From the NCBI GenBank assembly GCA_013398175.1, contig VZRZ01004238.1, positions 392,181-456,180 of the forward strand: a stretch of DNA of 64,000 nt, written 5' to 3'. The DNA comes from Climacteris rufus (lineage: Eukaryota; Chordata; Aves; Passeriformes; Climacteridae). Positions 39,152-51,275 of the stretch are shown here, piece by piece (the stretch's first letter is position 1; each line of letters begins with the position of its first letter). The notes below the pieces were generated by a model. The model was not told the DNA's origin. It saw nothing but the letters and a program-made list of their open reading frames with translations, and did not search any database. A program made the translations under genes and the position numbers.

Positions 39152-40594
39152 TTCTCTATGAATAAATCAATAGAAAACAAACACTTTTCCCAGCATGCTC
39201 TTTCCTACCTGCAAAGCTGCATCTGCTTAAAACTAAAATCTTTACATCAGTATCTCTGAAGCAAAATGTTTACTTTCAGTGTATCACAAAAACCTAATGT
39301 CTTTTTGCATCAGTCTAAAATCTGGTTCCTTAAAGTATTTTGCTGCTCCATGAGAGCTGAGATCATGTATCTCATGCTTTCACTATGTCTGTCTGCCTGG
39401 TTCCTCCTCTAGGCTATGTGAGCTCTGTGGCTCACCAACTACTATCCAGTAACTATAAAAGTTCCATTTTTTTAATCACATCTCCAGGCTAATTTCAGTA
39501 GATGAAGAAAATTAGACAACTTATTATAAGTGGAAAAAGATGGATTGTTACATCATGAAATATAGCAGGCCACGGTAAGGAAATGCCATTTCCCCATAGG
39601 AAATTGAAACAATGAACACCTATTTTGAGATGAGAAAGATGCTATCAGCTTCTGTAGACAAAACTCATCATATCTCATAATTTTATGATTACACAATAAA
39701 TGTAATTAAAGATAAAACATATTGTAGATAGTACTTTCTACTAGTACATGGTTAACAGCTTAATGAAGTAACGTTCAAAAAACCTTTGTAAGCACTTTGG
39801 AAAAGTTCATATTGTATCCTTCCTGGTTCCATAACTGTTCCCTGCAAATTTTTGCCAAAACCTTTTTAGCTTTAGTTTCACATCCTCTATGTTCTTTCCA
39901 CTCAGTTGATAGAAGGTTTGCTTCATGTCTGCTTAAGAAGTAAAACACATCCATACTTTTCCTCCTTTGATATACAAAGAGAGGACAAGAGTTAGGCTGC
40001 TATAGGGTTTTTCTCTTACATTTTGTATTTAAAGCAAAGGCTGAACACAGTCATAAACAAATATCACTTTAGTTCAAAGGCAAAATCTGTAGGGTCCTTT
40101 GGACTTCATTCTCTTCTGTGCATCTCCCTTTCGTATCATGATGATAGTAATATTCTGATGGGAAAAAATAGGTGTTAATACAGTAAGGTTTGAGAAGACC
40201 TAAAATTTAGTGGAGTTTGACCAAATTTATGGAATTCTTTTTGTGAAAGATGATGGTATTGAGTCATTGCCAACCTTCAGTAAAAACTGCCAAGTGTGCT
40301 TTTGATTATTTCCTTAGTATGCATGAAAGAAAACCTGCTAAGGCTGCAAGGAAGAAAAACCAGAGAAATTAGGTGCAGCCTGTTTTTCACCTCCTCTGAC
40401 TCCTTTGTCCCTTCTCCCAGGATTATATAAGATAAAAAGAAAGATGACTTTTGTCACTCTAGGATGAAAAATGTTTTGAAAATACTCAGATAAGTAGAAG
40501 TTTAGATTAGTTATGCTATTCTCATGCTGCCTTTTAAAGCGAATAAAAAGCATTAGGACATTATTATTTATAACTCATAAACTAAAAAAAACTT

Positions 40595-41406
40595 AACCTA
40601 GACAAATTAGAGGGCTGTCAATCACCAACTGTATGAAGTTTAAGAAAGACAAGTGCCAGATTCTGTATCTGGGACAGGGCAATCATGGGTTTATGGACAG
40701 TGTGGGGAATGAGAGGCTGGAGATCAGCACAATTGAAGGGATCTGGGGGTCCTGGTCAGTGTCCAGTCAAATCTGAGTCAGCAGTGCCCTGGCAGCCGAG
40801 ACGATCAACGGTGTCCTGGGGTCCATCAGGGACAGCATCTCCAGCCTGGCAAGGGAGGGGATTGTCCTCCTCTGCTTTGCACTGGGGTGACCTCACCTCA
40901 AGTGCTGGGGGCAGTTTTGGGCACTGCAACATAAGAAGGATGTACAGCTATTAGAGAGCATTCAAAGACAGTTGATGGAGAGGGTGGAGGGCCTGGGGGA
41001 GGAAGCCATACAAGGAGCGTCTGAGGTCACTTGGTCTGTTCAGCCTGGAGAAGAGGAGACTGAGGGGAAGCCTCATTTTAGTCTACAACTTCCTCATGAG
41101 GGGGAGCAAAGGGGTGGGCACTGATCTCCGTGGTGACCAGTGACAGGACCTGAGGGAATGGCCTGAAGTTGTGTCAGGGGAGGTTTGGTTTGGAAAAGGT
41201 TCTTCATCCAGAGGGTGGTTGAGCACTGGAACAGGCTCTGCAGGAAAGTGGTCACAGCACCAAGCTTGACAGAGTTCAAGAAGCATTTGTACAATTCTCT
41301 CAGGCACATAGTGTGACTCTTGGGAATGTCCTGTGCAGGGCCTGGAGTTGGACTTTGATGACCTTTGTGGGTCCCTTCCAACTCAGCATGTTCTATGATT
41401 CTGTGA
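40595..41406 (+). mobile_element. CR1 LINE, 5'-truncated, about 0.8 kb
   Basis: This is a CR1 copy containing the end of ORF2 and the complete 3' untranslated region. Recognisable blocks in order are: the reverse-transcriptase-downstream segment reading KFKKDKCQILYLGQGN (from 40636), the GATCTGGGGGTCCTGGT block, CTGGCAGCC, GTGTCCTGGGGTCCATCAGG, TGGGGGCAGTTTTGGGC, TATTAGAGAGC, GAGGTCACTTGGTCTGTTCA, GTGACCAGTGACAGGACC, CTGGAACAGGCTCTGC and the tip TTCTATGATTCTGTGA ending at 41406. It is 5'-truncated as usual for CR1. The LINE would normally encode an endonuclease and reverse transcriptase; this copy has several indels and cannot encode either. Short open frames found inside it are remnants or chance. 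Confidence 0.95.
40636..41080 (+). pseudogene. CR1 ORF2 C-terminal remnant
   Basis: The coding part of the CR1 copy begins with KFKKDKCQILYLGQGN in frame from 40636, typical of the region after the polymerase core in CR1 ORF2. The frame is lost within about 50 bases, and later conserved blocks appear in other frames (for example the block before GTTTTGGGCACTGC near 40913, and the GPLV-to-SLEKRRL-like block near 41020-41070). It is a broken fragment lacking endonuclease and polymerase catalytic motifs. Its right end, where the untranslated region starts, is approximate. Confidence 0.75.
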
Positions 41407-44400
41407 CAACTCATTTGTTAGCTTGACTAGTAACAATCAAGATATGCAAACAATATTATTTCCATCTGAGGATAGTTTTTAATTACCTAATTTGTTCAGG
41501 GATTTTTGTCAAGGTGGCTTGTGATATTACCTCTTTTCAATTTAGAATTATTATAAGATAATGGTAAGATTAAAAAAAAGCAGAGAACTCTGAGAAAAAA
41601 TATGCAGATTTATAAAAATCTGTCGAATTTAAGATTGGGAAACTGTTCAGAATCCATGCCATAACAAAATTCCTAACATATTTTGCATGCTAATCAGAGA
41701 TATCAAGGTGCCCCAAGTACATTTGCCAGGCTTATCCTCTAACTTACAGTTATTTCAAAGTCTTAGTTTCCTGCTTTTATGTTCATACTTTATTGAAGTT
41801 ACTTAGAAAACTTTCATTAGTAATGCAGGATTGTGGTAATTTTTTAATATATTTAAAAGTTTTCCAATATCTTTAGCACTTCTCAGGTTTTGGAAAACTA
41901 GAACTACCTTGAATTCTTTAAAAAAGAGAAAAAATTTGGGTGATTATTTAAACTTGGCATTGGGCTAGGCTATGTACACTATCAAAAATAGTCATCATTA
42001 CTGCAAAATAAGAATGGATAATCAGGTTATGTAATATTTATTGCTCTTACATCTGTAGAGACTAAAAATGAACATTCAAAAATCCTTAGTGTAGAAGTCC
42101 TACAATGTCGCTTTTCATTTATATCAGTGAGGCAGAGAATAGGCCCTAGAGAATTTATTTCTGCAGAAAATATACAATGCACAGGAAATAGACAAATCTA
42201 CTCATTCTGTTAACAATTTTCATTTGTACATTGCCTTTCAAGCTAAAAGAGCTTGGCAGTTTTAAAAGTTTCACAAAGCAATTTGAAAGGGCAGCTTAGC
42301 TCTGAGTTGTAGTCCATTTGCCAGATCTTCATTGTTGTGACACCTTGAGTGTTTTACAGTAATTTAGTTTATTTTAAGGTGCCATAAAAGAGATAGGATG
42401 AAAAGAAGACTTAAGTTGTTAAACTAAATTTTATTTCTGTGGGAGTAATGGTTATGCATTCCCTTTATAAAGAAAACTAAGAAGGATCACTAAAATTAAG
42501 AGGAGAATTTATTTGAGGAAAGCATGCAGTATTGCTTTGAATAAATACAAGTCTTAAATATTTCAAGCTCTGAAGGTCAGGAAATAACTCATATGATCAG
42601 TTTAATTCCTTCTCAAAATGTTAATGGGGGTAAGCATAAAGTAGAAAGAAGCTAACAAGGCAGGAATAAATACTTGTACATGTGTCTGTCTCACTGAGTT
42701 GAAACCTGTAAACTCAACGTGAACTAAAATTTCTCTGCCTAATCATGAAGATTAAGAATGTTCCTGGTATAAATTGGCCTGTTATACTTTAGGAGATTTA
42801 CTGATTTTCTCTTTGATGTATTCTGTTCTGTCAAGTTCCCTAACAGTATCACCAAAGCAGAACACACTCATTTTTTGAAGAATTTTCTGGTTTGTGCAAT
42901 CGAACTGCAGTGATAATAGCTGTGACTACTTGCTGGTTTGAAATGTAACCCTGTTAAATATCAACCAAAGGCTTCCACAGAAGGCTGCTGTCTTCTGTTG
43001 GTGCGTGACATGGTTGTTTACAGAAAACTGAGTGGATGTTTCTGGCTGTTTACAGAGTGGCTCTGAAGGTTTACTTAGCAGTGGTCTGCTTTCAACAAAG
43101 TTGTGCACACTGTTTCTGACTGAGTTTGAATTTTTTTTTTTTTGGACTTCCATGAAAAGGAGGAACAGTTTAACTTTAAAGCTTAGTTTTGGAAGAAAGC
43201 ACATGCCCTTCTAGAGGAATTATCTTCTGGACATTTACAAGAGGTTTTAGATTTGTTGTCACCTACCTCAATTTTGGATCCCAAAGATGACTTGAATGGG
43301 GCTGTTCCAGGCTTACTTTTTCTAATATACTACCTCCTTTTAGTGAGGTCTAGTATTGCTAGAAGGTCCTCAGTAAATAGGAAAATGACAGCAGCACACA
43401 TTTTTTGACCACTTTCACATCATCAACCATAAGAATCAATTGAAATAGTTTGGCTTTTTCTTAGATTGTTCTGAAATATAATCCTACACATCTAATGATA
43501 AACTTTAGTCCTTAAATATAGTTGTTCATTTGACTGTATTTTTTTTTCCTCTTAAATTTATTCATCATTTCACCACTCTGTGGCACAATACCAGAGCTGA
43601 CTTCTAATACGTTGTCTCATGCATTCCTGCTGCAAAATTTTCACCCCCAATGATAAATTTAAGACAGTACAGTCCTCTCCATTCAGGGATTTGACCATGA
43701 AAAGTCAGTATTTTCTCTTGCAGGATCAAAAAGAAGGGACCTGGATTGTGAGGAAAAAACCTCCTTTTCTAAAACAAATATATTGATGGGCTGCATTGCA
43801 CTGTAAGAAATACATAACTCTTATATCCTTGATAATATGAATTTTTCTCCTTGTTTTCACTGAACTGAAAGTTAGTCTGCATATTAATTTAGGAAATGAT
43901 AAAATGAAAATCAAAGTACACCTGAGTTACTTGTATCTTATTCCATCTCTGATTTCCTGCTGAGAAAACTAGGCTCTTTGAGGTGGAGACAACAGGCTGG
44001 AGGCCATAAGAATTTTATTCAAAAAAACCTAGCACTCATATTAGGTCAGAACTTGTCGTGGTTCTACCACCACAGAACTGTAAAATAAAGGTAGGCAATT
44101 TTATATGTTGTGAGAAAAGTGTTTTAGGTGATTCTGGTACTTTGATGTCCTGGTTTAAAATTTTTGAATTTCTGCATGTATGAAGATACTTGGAACATCT
44201 CTGTTCTTGGATAGCTATTTTGAGATACATTTTAACGGTGTGACAAAATGTGACAAATCTGTAATATGATTTAAAAATTTTAGTCTTTATTATCCTTATA
44301 CCTTGGTTCTGAGAAATGAAGGCAAATTACTTTTACAAGATACAAAATCATTATCATCGAATATCTTGAGTTAAAAGTGACCCGTAAGGATCATAGTAAT

Positions 44401-47400
44401 TTTTTCAGTGTGTTTGCTGTTTCAGACTGTATCTACGGTGATTCATCAATTTCCTATAGTCTCTTCTTTTTACAGGATACATAATAGAAATTTTAATCTT
44501 AAAATATAAAGAAGGAGAAAAAATAATAATGGCAGACATAGGCAATTTTAGCATTTGTTTTCAGAATTATGGTAGATTGTCTCAGATTTACCACTTGTAG
44601 TCACTTGGAATCATGACCATTATATTAAAAATATGGAGTGGGGAGCAAAAAAATTTTAAATAATAAATATTAATAATCAGTATTTGGATTTCCTAGCATT
44701 ATGAGATGAAATAGACTACTGCTGCAATGGGAATGTATTAAATGGTATTCTTAAACCATCTATCTCAAATCTGGTACTACTTGATGTTAATTAACATCTT
44801 AAATAACAGAATAAAAAGAATATACAGCATAGCTTTAGATAACAGTGACCTAGAAGGAAGCCATAAAGCATAGAGGGTGAGAGATTAGAATGCTTCTTAA
44901 AAACACATGAAACAATTTCAGAAACTTGTGATAGAAGGAAAAGGTTTACACTGAAACATGTAGAATCAAGAGTTTGGTAGAATAAAGTAGGTGGAATACA
45001 AAATTCATATTGGCCTACTGATAAATATGAAGAGAAAAATTATATAAAAAATATCAGAGAGCCTTTTGCTTTAAAGTAAGCAAGCTGTAAACATGCTTTT
45101 AGAAGATACAATTGCATGAAGAAAAATGGAAGAACTTCAGGTTTCTTAAAAGATACTAAAAAAAAATCCAAATAAGACTGCGTTGAATGGTGTTGCAATA
45201 AATATGGGGGGAAATGATTTAAAACAACATGTTCTCTCTTGTAGTCAGAGTTTATAATACAGAAGTAACCTGGCTTCAAATTGCAGTAAGGAAAAATATG
45301 GCAAGACAGAAAATTATCATGGGTAAGGGCAGATGAATAGATGCTTGGAGTGTTACAGAATCTCTATAATTTCTCTATATTTTTAAAATTTTCTGCTCAA
45401 GAATTATATAACCTTAACATATAGGAATCTGGCAGGGACTGTCTTGAGGGCACTTATAACCTATAAAACTCTCCTTTTTCTTGCTTGTGTTTTCCCTCTA
45501 TATACATACTCTACTGTCTTAAACATGCTGTTTTGTAAATGCAGATTGACAGTTTAAGTAAGGGGATAAAATTGGACAAATTTCACTCCTGTATTTAGAA
45601 AAAAGCCTCAAGATAATAAAAAAAATAAAAAGATGATAATTTATTACATGGAAACAGAGAAGAATATTGCTAGACATTCTTGGGTGCTGTGAATATTATA
45701 TTGTCAACAGTTCATGATATCTTTTATGAACATTGGATTGTAAAAATGAAATAAGAAATTAAGAAGTTATATTGAAGTACAGGGAGAAATTAAATTATAA
45801 AATCAGTGCCTGGCAATAGCAGGAAAACAAAGACTTTTATAGATGCTTTGAAAGGCATCTCTGTCAAGATTACATTGCAGATATAAAATACAGCAAGTTT
45901 TAAGCATTGAGGTTGATGTTAAATGGCATGGAAATAAGAATGAGAAACCAATCAGTTCTACGTTAAAAAAAAAAATCCCCAATGTTCCCCTTAGATGGCC
46001 ACTGCACCATATAGGAGAAAAATATGTAATCTGCTTTTAAAAAGTAAGACAAATTGTGATAAAGCAAAAAGAAGTGTCCTTATGTGGTGAATCATCTTCC
46101 AAGAATAAAACGTGATGGTAAACACTGCTTCAGGTGTACAAACAGTTCCTTGCGGAATGGTGTTCTGGGTGATGTGTGCAGAGCAGTCCCATAATTGGAT
46201 ATTTATTGTTTTCTAGGATTAAACACTAGAAGAAGCAATACGCATCTGCCCTTAGGTTCACAGCTGGAAATAGCTAGATACAATTCCCAGTGATACAGAA
46301 CAGTCATTGCAAACTGGCAGATATGTGTTCCTTTGACCAGAAAGAGGAGGGGACAGGCAAAGAGGAGAAAAACTCTGTAAGAACTCATAAATGAAATCAT
46401 GTAGCAGTTTTGGTTGACTTCAAATTCTCCTGACTGATGTATATTCATTGCATGTGCTTCATGTATTTCTTTGTTTTGTAGCAATTAAGATAGCTTAAAT
46501 TCAAGTCACAGGAAATGAGGATATGTTGCTTGAGAGATTGATATTTGATTATATGATCTATTTTTGCTTATATGAATGATTTGTATATGTATAGGGTAAT
46601 GTATTTAATTCTTCACAAATCTCAGTTACTGATTAAAGAGAAAGCATCGATTCATTATAAGCAAGCTGTAGTTATCGGGAGCCCAAACAACCAACAAACA
46701 GTTGGGTTATTTAAGTGACTCTATTTATTTTTAATAACTTGGTGTTCTTTATACAACTTGCAAACTGAGATTTCTTTATAAACCATGCAAACATGATCCT
46801 CCAGTCCACTCAATGAAGATGAAATATATTTAACTAATTAGAAACTATGGGGAAATAATACAAATTTGCAAAGATACCAGTCCAGCTCAATACAAATATT
46901 GAAAGAAGAGATAAAGTATTTGTTCTGAAAAACACATGTGCAGGGAGCTGTACCATGAAGCTGGGAAAAATGATCTGAACCCACTAAAATGCAGCACTAG
47001 GCTGCTGGCCCTTGGAAAACAGGTTTTCTTCAACATTGGCTTATGCTTTGTAGCCATGTAGCACTCCATAGAAACTGTTTCAAAGTCATACAAGAGCTGA
47101 AACCCCTGTTCTGCAAGTTATGTATTTGAACAGTTTGGAACTTAAATGTCATTGAAATTGGAAAATAACACTGCAATTTGGGCACATATAAAAATTGTGC
47201 TGTCAACTCATTCCATGAAGAACAATAGCTTTCAAAAGACAATGGCAGGAAATACCTTTAAGGAAATTGTTAGAGAAAAGCTTTTTAAAATAGCCATTAA
47301 GTCTGCCTTCAGTTCTGCCATAAGATGACAGTATCTCAGGACATGACTGCTATGGTGTTTAAGGAGTTTTGTGTGTGAATGTTGAATAAGGCTATGGTGT

Positions 47401-48294
47401 AACTTTAGATTGCAAGGGAGCATGAAGAATTATTGCTTCATGAAGTCACAGACAATGGTAACTCTAATCCATTTTTCTGTGGTTCCCATAAAACCAAATA
47501 TTTGCCTTGAGATTTGGTTTCAAAGGAAGTCAGATATGGGGTAAGAAATATGCCTAGACAGAGCAACCCATGTAGTAGGTATCCAGTCCCCATTCTCCAG
47601 TTAACCCCATTCTCCTGTTGGTATAAGCCTATGTCACCTGCAGATAACTTTCTCACACTTCTGTCTGTTTAGTTGCACTATCTTGATATCATCAAAGTGT
47701 ATCAGTATGCAACTGAAAACATAACTTAGTTTCTAGGCAGATGATAATTTATGTAAATTTGGAAAAGTATCTTCAATTAAAAAAAAATCAACTTTTATCA
47801 GAACTCAACAGCATTTCTCATCAGGCTATGTGCAATCAGTATTGCCACATATAACCTTTAGACCATAATTTTTGTAATTCCTTCCTCCTCTCTATGGGAA
47901 ACTTTAAATAACAATAGCACGTACTGTCTTTATTCAGTAGAATATGTACAAGCAGAGATTTGGGAGAGTTATTGTATGTCATTTCTCCCCTCTGGGTAGA
48001 TTTTTGGGAGTCTTTCTTTGCTTCCCAAAGAATAGATTGCTACAAGCCAAAGAAGGGAACTTGGTGTATTCCTTACAGAGGAAGCATACGAAGTTTCACT
48101 TACTGCAAATAAATGTGTGTTTGGTTGACCCTGACTGGATACCAGGTATCCACTAAAGTCACTTTATCTCACTCCCTTTCTCAACTGGACAGGGGAGAGA
48201 AAATATAACAAAAAGCTTGTGGGTTGAGATAAGGGCAAGCAGAGATCACTCAAGTACCATCATGGGCAAAACAAACTTGACTTAGGGAAATTAA

Positions 48295-48330
48295 TTTAAT
48301 TTATTAAACTAATTAGTTTAATTTATTAAA
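48295..48330. repeat. 14-base direct repeat around an AT palindrome
   Basis: TTTAATTTATTAAA occurs at 48295-48308 and again at 48317-48330, separated by CTAATTAG. The centre forms a perfect 20-base palindrome, ATTAAACTAATTAGTTTAAT (48303-48322). CTAATTAG is also a homeodomain-type word. The combined direct and inverted symmetry may have arisen by slippage in AT-rich DNA. Confidence 0.8.
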
Positions 48331-49744
48331 AATCAGAGTAGGATAATGAGAAACAAAATATGTAGGACTGGTCACAACTGTTAGTTTCTGTGAAACCACT
48401 CTTTTGGCTGGGTTCACATGTGAATTTCCCATGTGTATTTGGAATAAAACATGGGGTGAAAATGAGAGGGGAAGTAAGATTTCTGGCAGCATATGTAAGG
48501 TCTTTAGATTCTGGCCTTTGAAACTGACTTCTAGACTTGCTTCTGGATAATAATTCCAAAGAATCCTTTACTTGAAAGAAATGAATGTCAAACAGCATGT
48601 AGCTTAGCTTATGACAGTAGTTCAAATGCTTAATTTCATTAACCACATTTTAACTTCTTTCCCTACTTGCTGCTTTATCTGAAAGGATAGTGGATCCTCT
48701 GGAGGGATGAATATATTCAGTTCCTCCTTTGAAATGTATATCACAAATCTCCTTGGCTAAATGTACTTCTTCTTTTCTTGCAGTGATAGCATCCTTTGAG
48801 GCAATTCTTCCTGCTTTTCTCATTTTATTCACTTTTAAAACAAAAGGTCTAGTGCTGGGATTTTTATATACTTTTAGGGGCTTTTCCTACATCTGTCACA
48901 TAGTATTCATGAGATATATGGAAAAACCAAGATGATAAATATTTTCGAGAAGCAGGAGCATTAAACTGCTCATATTTCCATTAAAATACATTTATATTCA
49001 CTTTCATATTCACTTTTATTTTAAATTAAATTTTAAGGGTAAGAGATTGACTCAGAAGAGATTTGTTTAAATACTTACATTAGTGATTTGGTTCTGTAAT
49101 TTTCTTCAGAAGTTGTTTAATTAAACAAATGCTTATTAGTTTCTATAGTTTAGAAACTGTCAGAATATGTACTTTTAAAGGTCAGTGCTTAGGTAGTTTC
49201 CTTCTTAATGTTGTGGAGAGGGAAAAAGAGGAACAAAGATCACTGCTTGGGTACTTTGCCTTGCTTTGAATGGAAAGAAAAACCCAAACAAACCATAAAG
49301 TCTTAACAATCATTTTGCTTTCATCATGTTTTAAAAGGCTTGTCCAAACCTTTTCTCCGTTGCAAAGCCAAGCAGGACTTGTCCCTTTATGATGATTGTC
49401 TTAGAGCATTTAAAGTGCAGGAAAATGAGTTTAGCAGCTGTCAAAATTAGTGCAACTCCAGGGACTAATAAAAAGAAAAACTGTAATGTTGACACATCAA
49501 ATAACATCCTCGGGATGTGGGACAACACCTAATGTGCGTTTTGTCTGACCTACTCTATGCGTGTGTGGCAGCTCTTGTGCGCAGTCATTAACTTGAAGAG
49601 GGACATTCTGCTTAGGTCTCAAATTGTATATATTACTTAAAGGGGATTAAATATTATACTGTGAGTGTGGGGGACCAAAACACAACCTGAATTTGTGGAG
49701 AGCTGCACTGCAATACTGGTGTGTGCTTAAATGCCCTCAACAAC

Positions 49745-49759
49745 GTGTGTGTGCGTGTA
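49745..49759 (+). repeat. Short GT microsatellite
   Basis: GTGTGTGTGCGTGTATG gives an interrupted (GT)n run of about 15 bases, followed ~12 bases later by GTGTGTGG. Such short runs are frequent in vertebrate DNA. Confidence 0.8.
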
Positions 49760-51018
49760 TGTTATTTTGTCAGTGTGTGGATATGTCTAATAATGCTCAT
49801 ATTTATAAAATATTTATTTGATTTATGATAAAATCCAACACGTATATATTCAATGTATTGTGAGAAACTATAAGAATTACTAAGTATGTGTTCTTTGAAA
49901 ATATTTCCTGATGGTAAACCAGACAAAAATGTCTGTAGAAAATATAACTATGAAAAAACCAAAATGATGTTTTAAGAGAATTTTGTTTCCAATACACTGA
50001 TTTAATTACCTTGAACTAAATAGGTCAAGGATTTGAATACAGAAAAGAATCACAAATCAAAATGTAAAAACTGAAAACCATCACCCTTCAAAGGTCGGTC
50101 TCCAGGCTTATCTGGATGAATAGTGACCTGAGAAAGAACGTCTTCCCTCCTGCCTTAAAGACAGCATGAAAGAGAGCTTTATCTTGTAGGTCAGAGAAAG
50201 TAGGAAGAGGTTAGAATTGCCAGAAGTCAAGATGAAGCGACCTTTGCAAGGAAATTAAAACAAATAAACAAAGATTCTTTAGATAAAGACAAGAACAAGA
50301 TCTGTTTGCACAAAGTAACCTGTATTGGCCCCAAATAAGAGTAGTATTTTGATTCACTTTAACATGGTGATACTAAAAATCTGCAAAAGCCAGGTGGCTA
50401 ATGGTTATGGACATGTGGTAATGGAATCCGCCTCCCTAATGATGGTAAAATAAGCTCAGTGTGTAACATATGCTAAATGGATTATGGGTGAGAATTGGAT
50501 AGGTGCTCTCAAGAGTTTTGACATTTCAGTCTGGTAGCAGCTATTAAGAAAACGGGATGAGAAGTAAAGGGGGAAAAAAGTAGAATAAAGTAAAATTTAT
50601 GGTTTTCAATGACGTATCTTCCTAAAGTAGTGTAAGCTTAGATGAGATACCTGATCGCATTACCAGAATTAGAAGTTATTTTTTCAATCTCCCTAACTCA
50701 GTTCAAGCATAAGGCATATGCCTTCTGTGCAGACTGTGGACGCTGTGCTTTGTGTTTTTTATTAAACACCCCAAACTTGCCATGGAGTAGCAGGGTATTT
50801 TATGTTTTGTTTTGTGCTAAGGGAGTTAAAACTTTTGTTCCATGGATTCACTCACTTCTCTTTGCTGGGTCACTTTGATTCTGGGAATGAAATCTGATGC
50901 TTAGAGGAATTCCCATCTAGGGAACTTCCCTTCCTTTGCATAGGGTACTATGAAAACTCTTCTTTTTCTCTGACCAAAAGACACGTTCTATGTATGTTCA
51001 AGGTCCATCTTTTTGGCT

Positions 51019-51275
51019 CAGGTAACAAGCAACAGGACAGGAGGAAATGGCCCCATATTGTACCAAGGGAGATTGGATATTAGGAAAAATTTCTGAAAAG
51101 GTGGTCAAGCATTGGAACAGGATGCTCAGGGAAGTGGGAGAATCCCCCTCCTTGGAAGTGTTAAAAAATGCGTACCCTTGGTGCTGGGGATGTGGTTTAG
51201 CAGTGGACATGGCAGTGCTGGTTAATGGTTGGACTTGATCTTACAAGTGTTTTCCAACTGAAATGGTTCTATGTA
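51019..51275 (+). mobile_element. CR1 LINE, 3' untranslated region fragment
   Basis: About 255 bases match the 3' untranslated region of avian CR1. The blocks in order are CTCAGGTAACAAGCAACAGG, GAGGAAATGGCCCC, GATTGGATATTAGGAAAAAT, GTCAAGCATTGGAACAGG, CTCAGGGAAGTGGGAGAATC, GGATGTGGTTTAGCAGTGGA, GGTTGGACTTGATCTTAC, TTTTCCAACTGAAATGGTTC, ending in TATG. No ORF2 sequence is kept, so any open frame here is noncoding in origin. Its wording differs from the 40.6 kb copy, so the two belong to different CR1 subfamilies. Confidence 0.95.

Larger units (their letters stand above)
27521..40594. other. AT-rich DNA without a recognisable gene
   Basis: About 13 kb without a recognised gene. It holds an AAAT-type run (27931-27950), an A19 run (33570-33588), pyrimidine-rich sequence at 33243-33285, a moderately GC-richer block at 36960-37310 and a purine-rich tract at 39114-39151. 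A + strand ATG-led frame of 106 codons at 35542-35862 shows no recognisable domain. A strong acceptor-like site near 29574 is discussed under findings. Confidence 0.65.
41407..51018. other. AT-rich DNA without a recognisable gene
   Basis: About 9.6 kb without a recognised gene. It contains T-rich runs near 43130, A-rich runs near 45160 and 45965, a nested AT palindrome (48295-48330) and a short GT run (49745-49759). The right half is visibly A-rich on the + strand compared with the first 35 kb. Open frames at 46203-46484 and 48326-48646 (minus) show no known domains. Confidence 0.65.

Noticed and set aside
41094..41414. 106-codon minus-strand open frame
   Set aside because: It is the antisense of the CR1 3' untranslated region and end of ORF2.
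51047..51238. 63-codon + strand open frame
   Set aside because: It falls in the CR1 3' untranslated region, which is not translated in any CR1.
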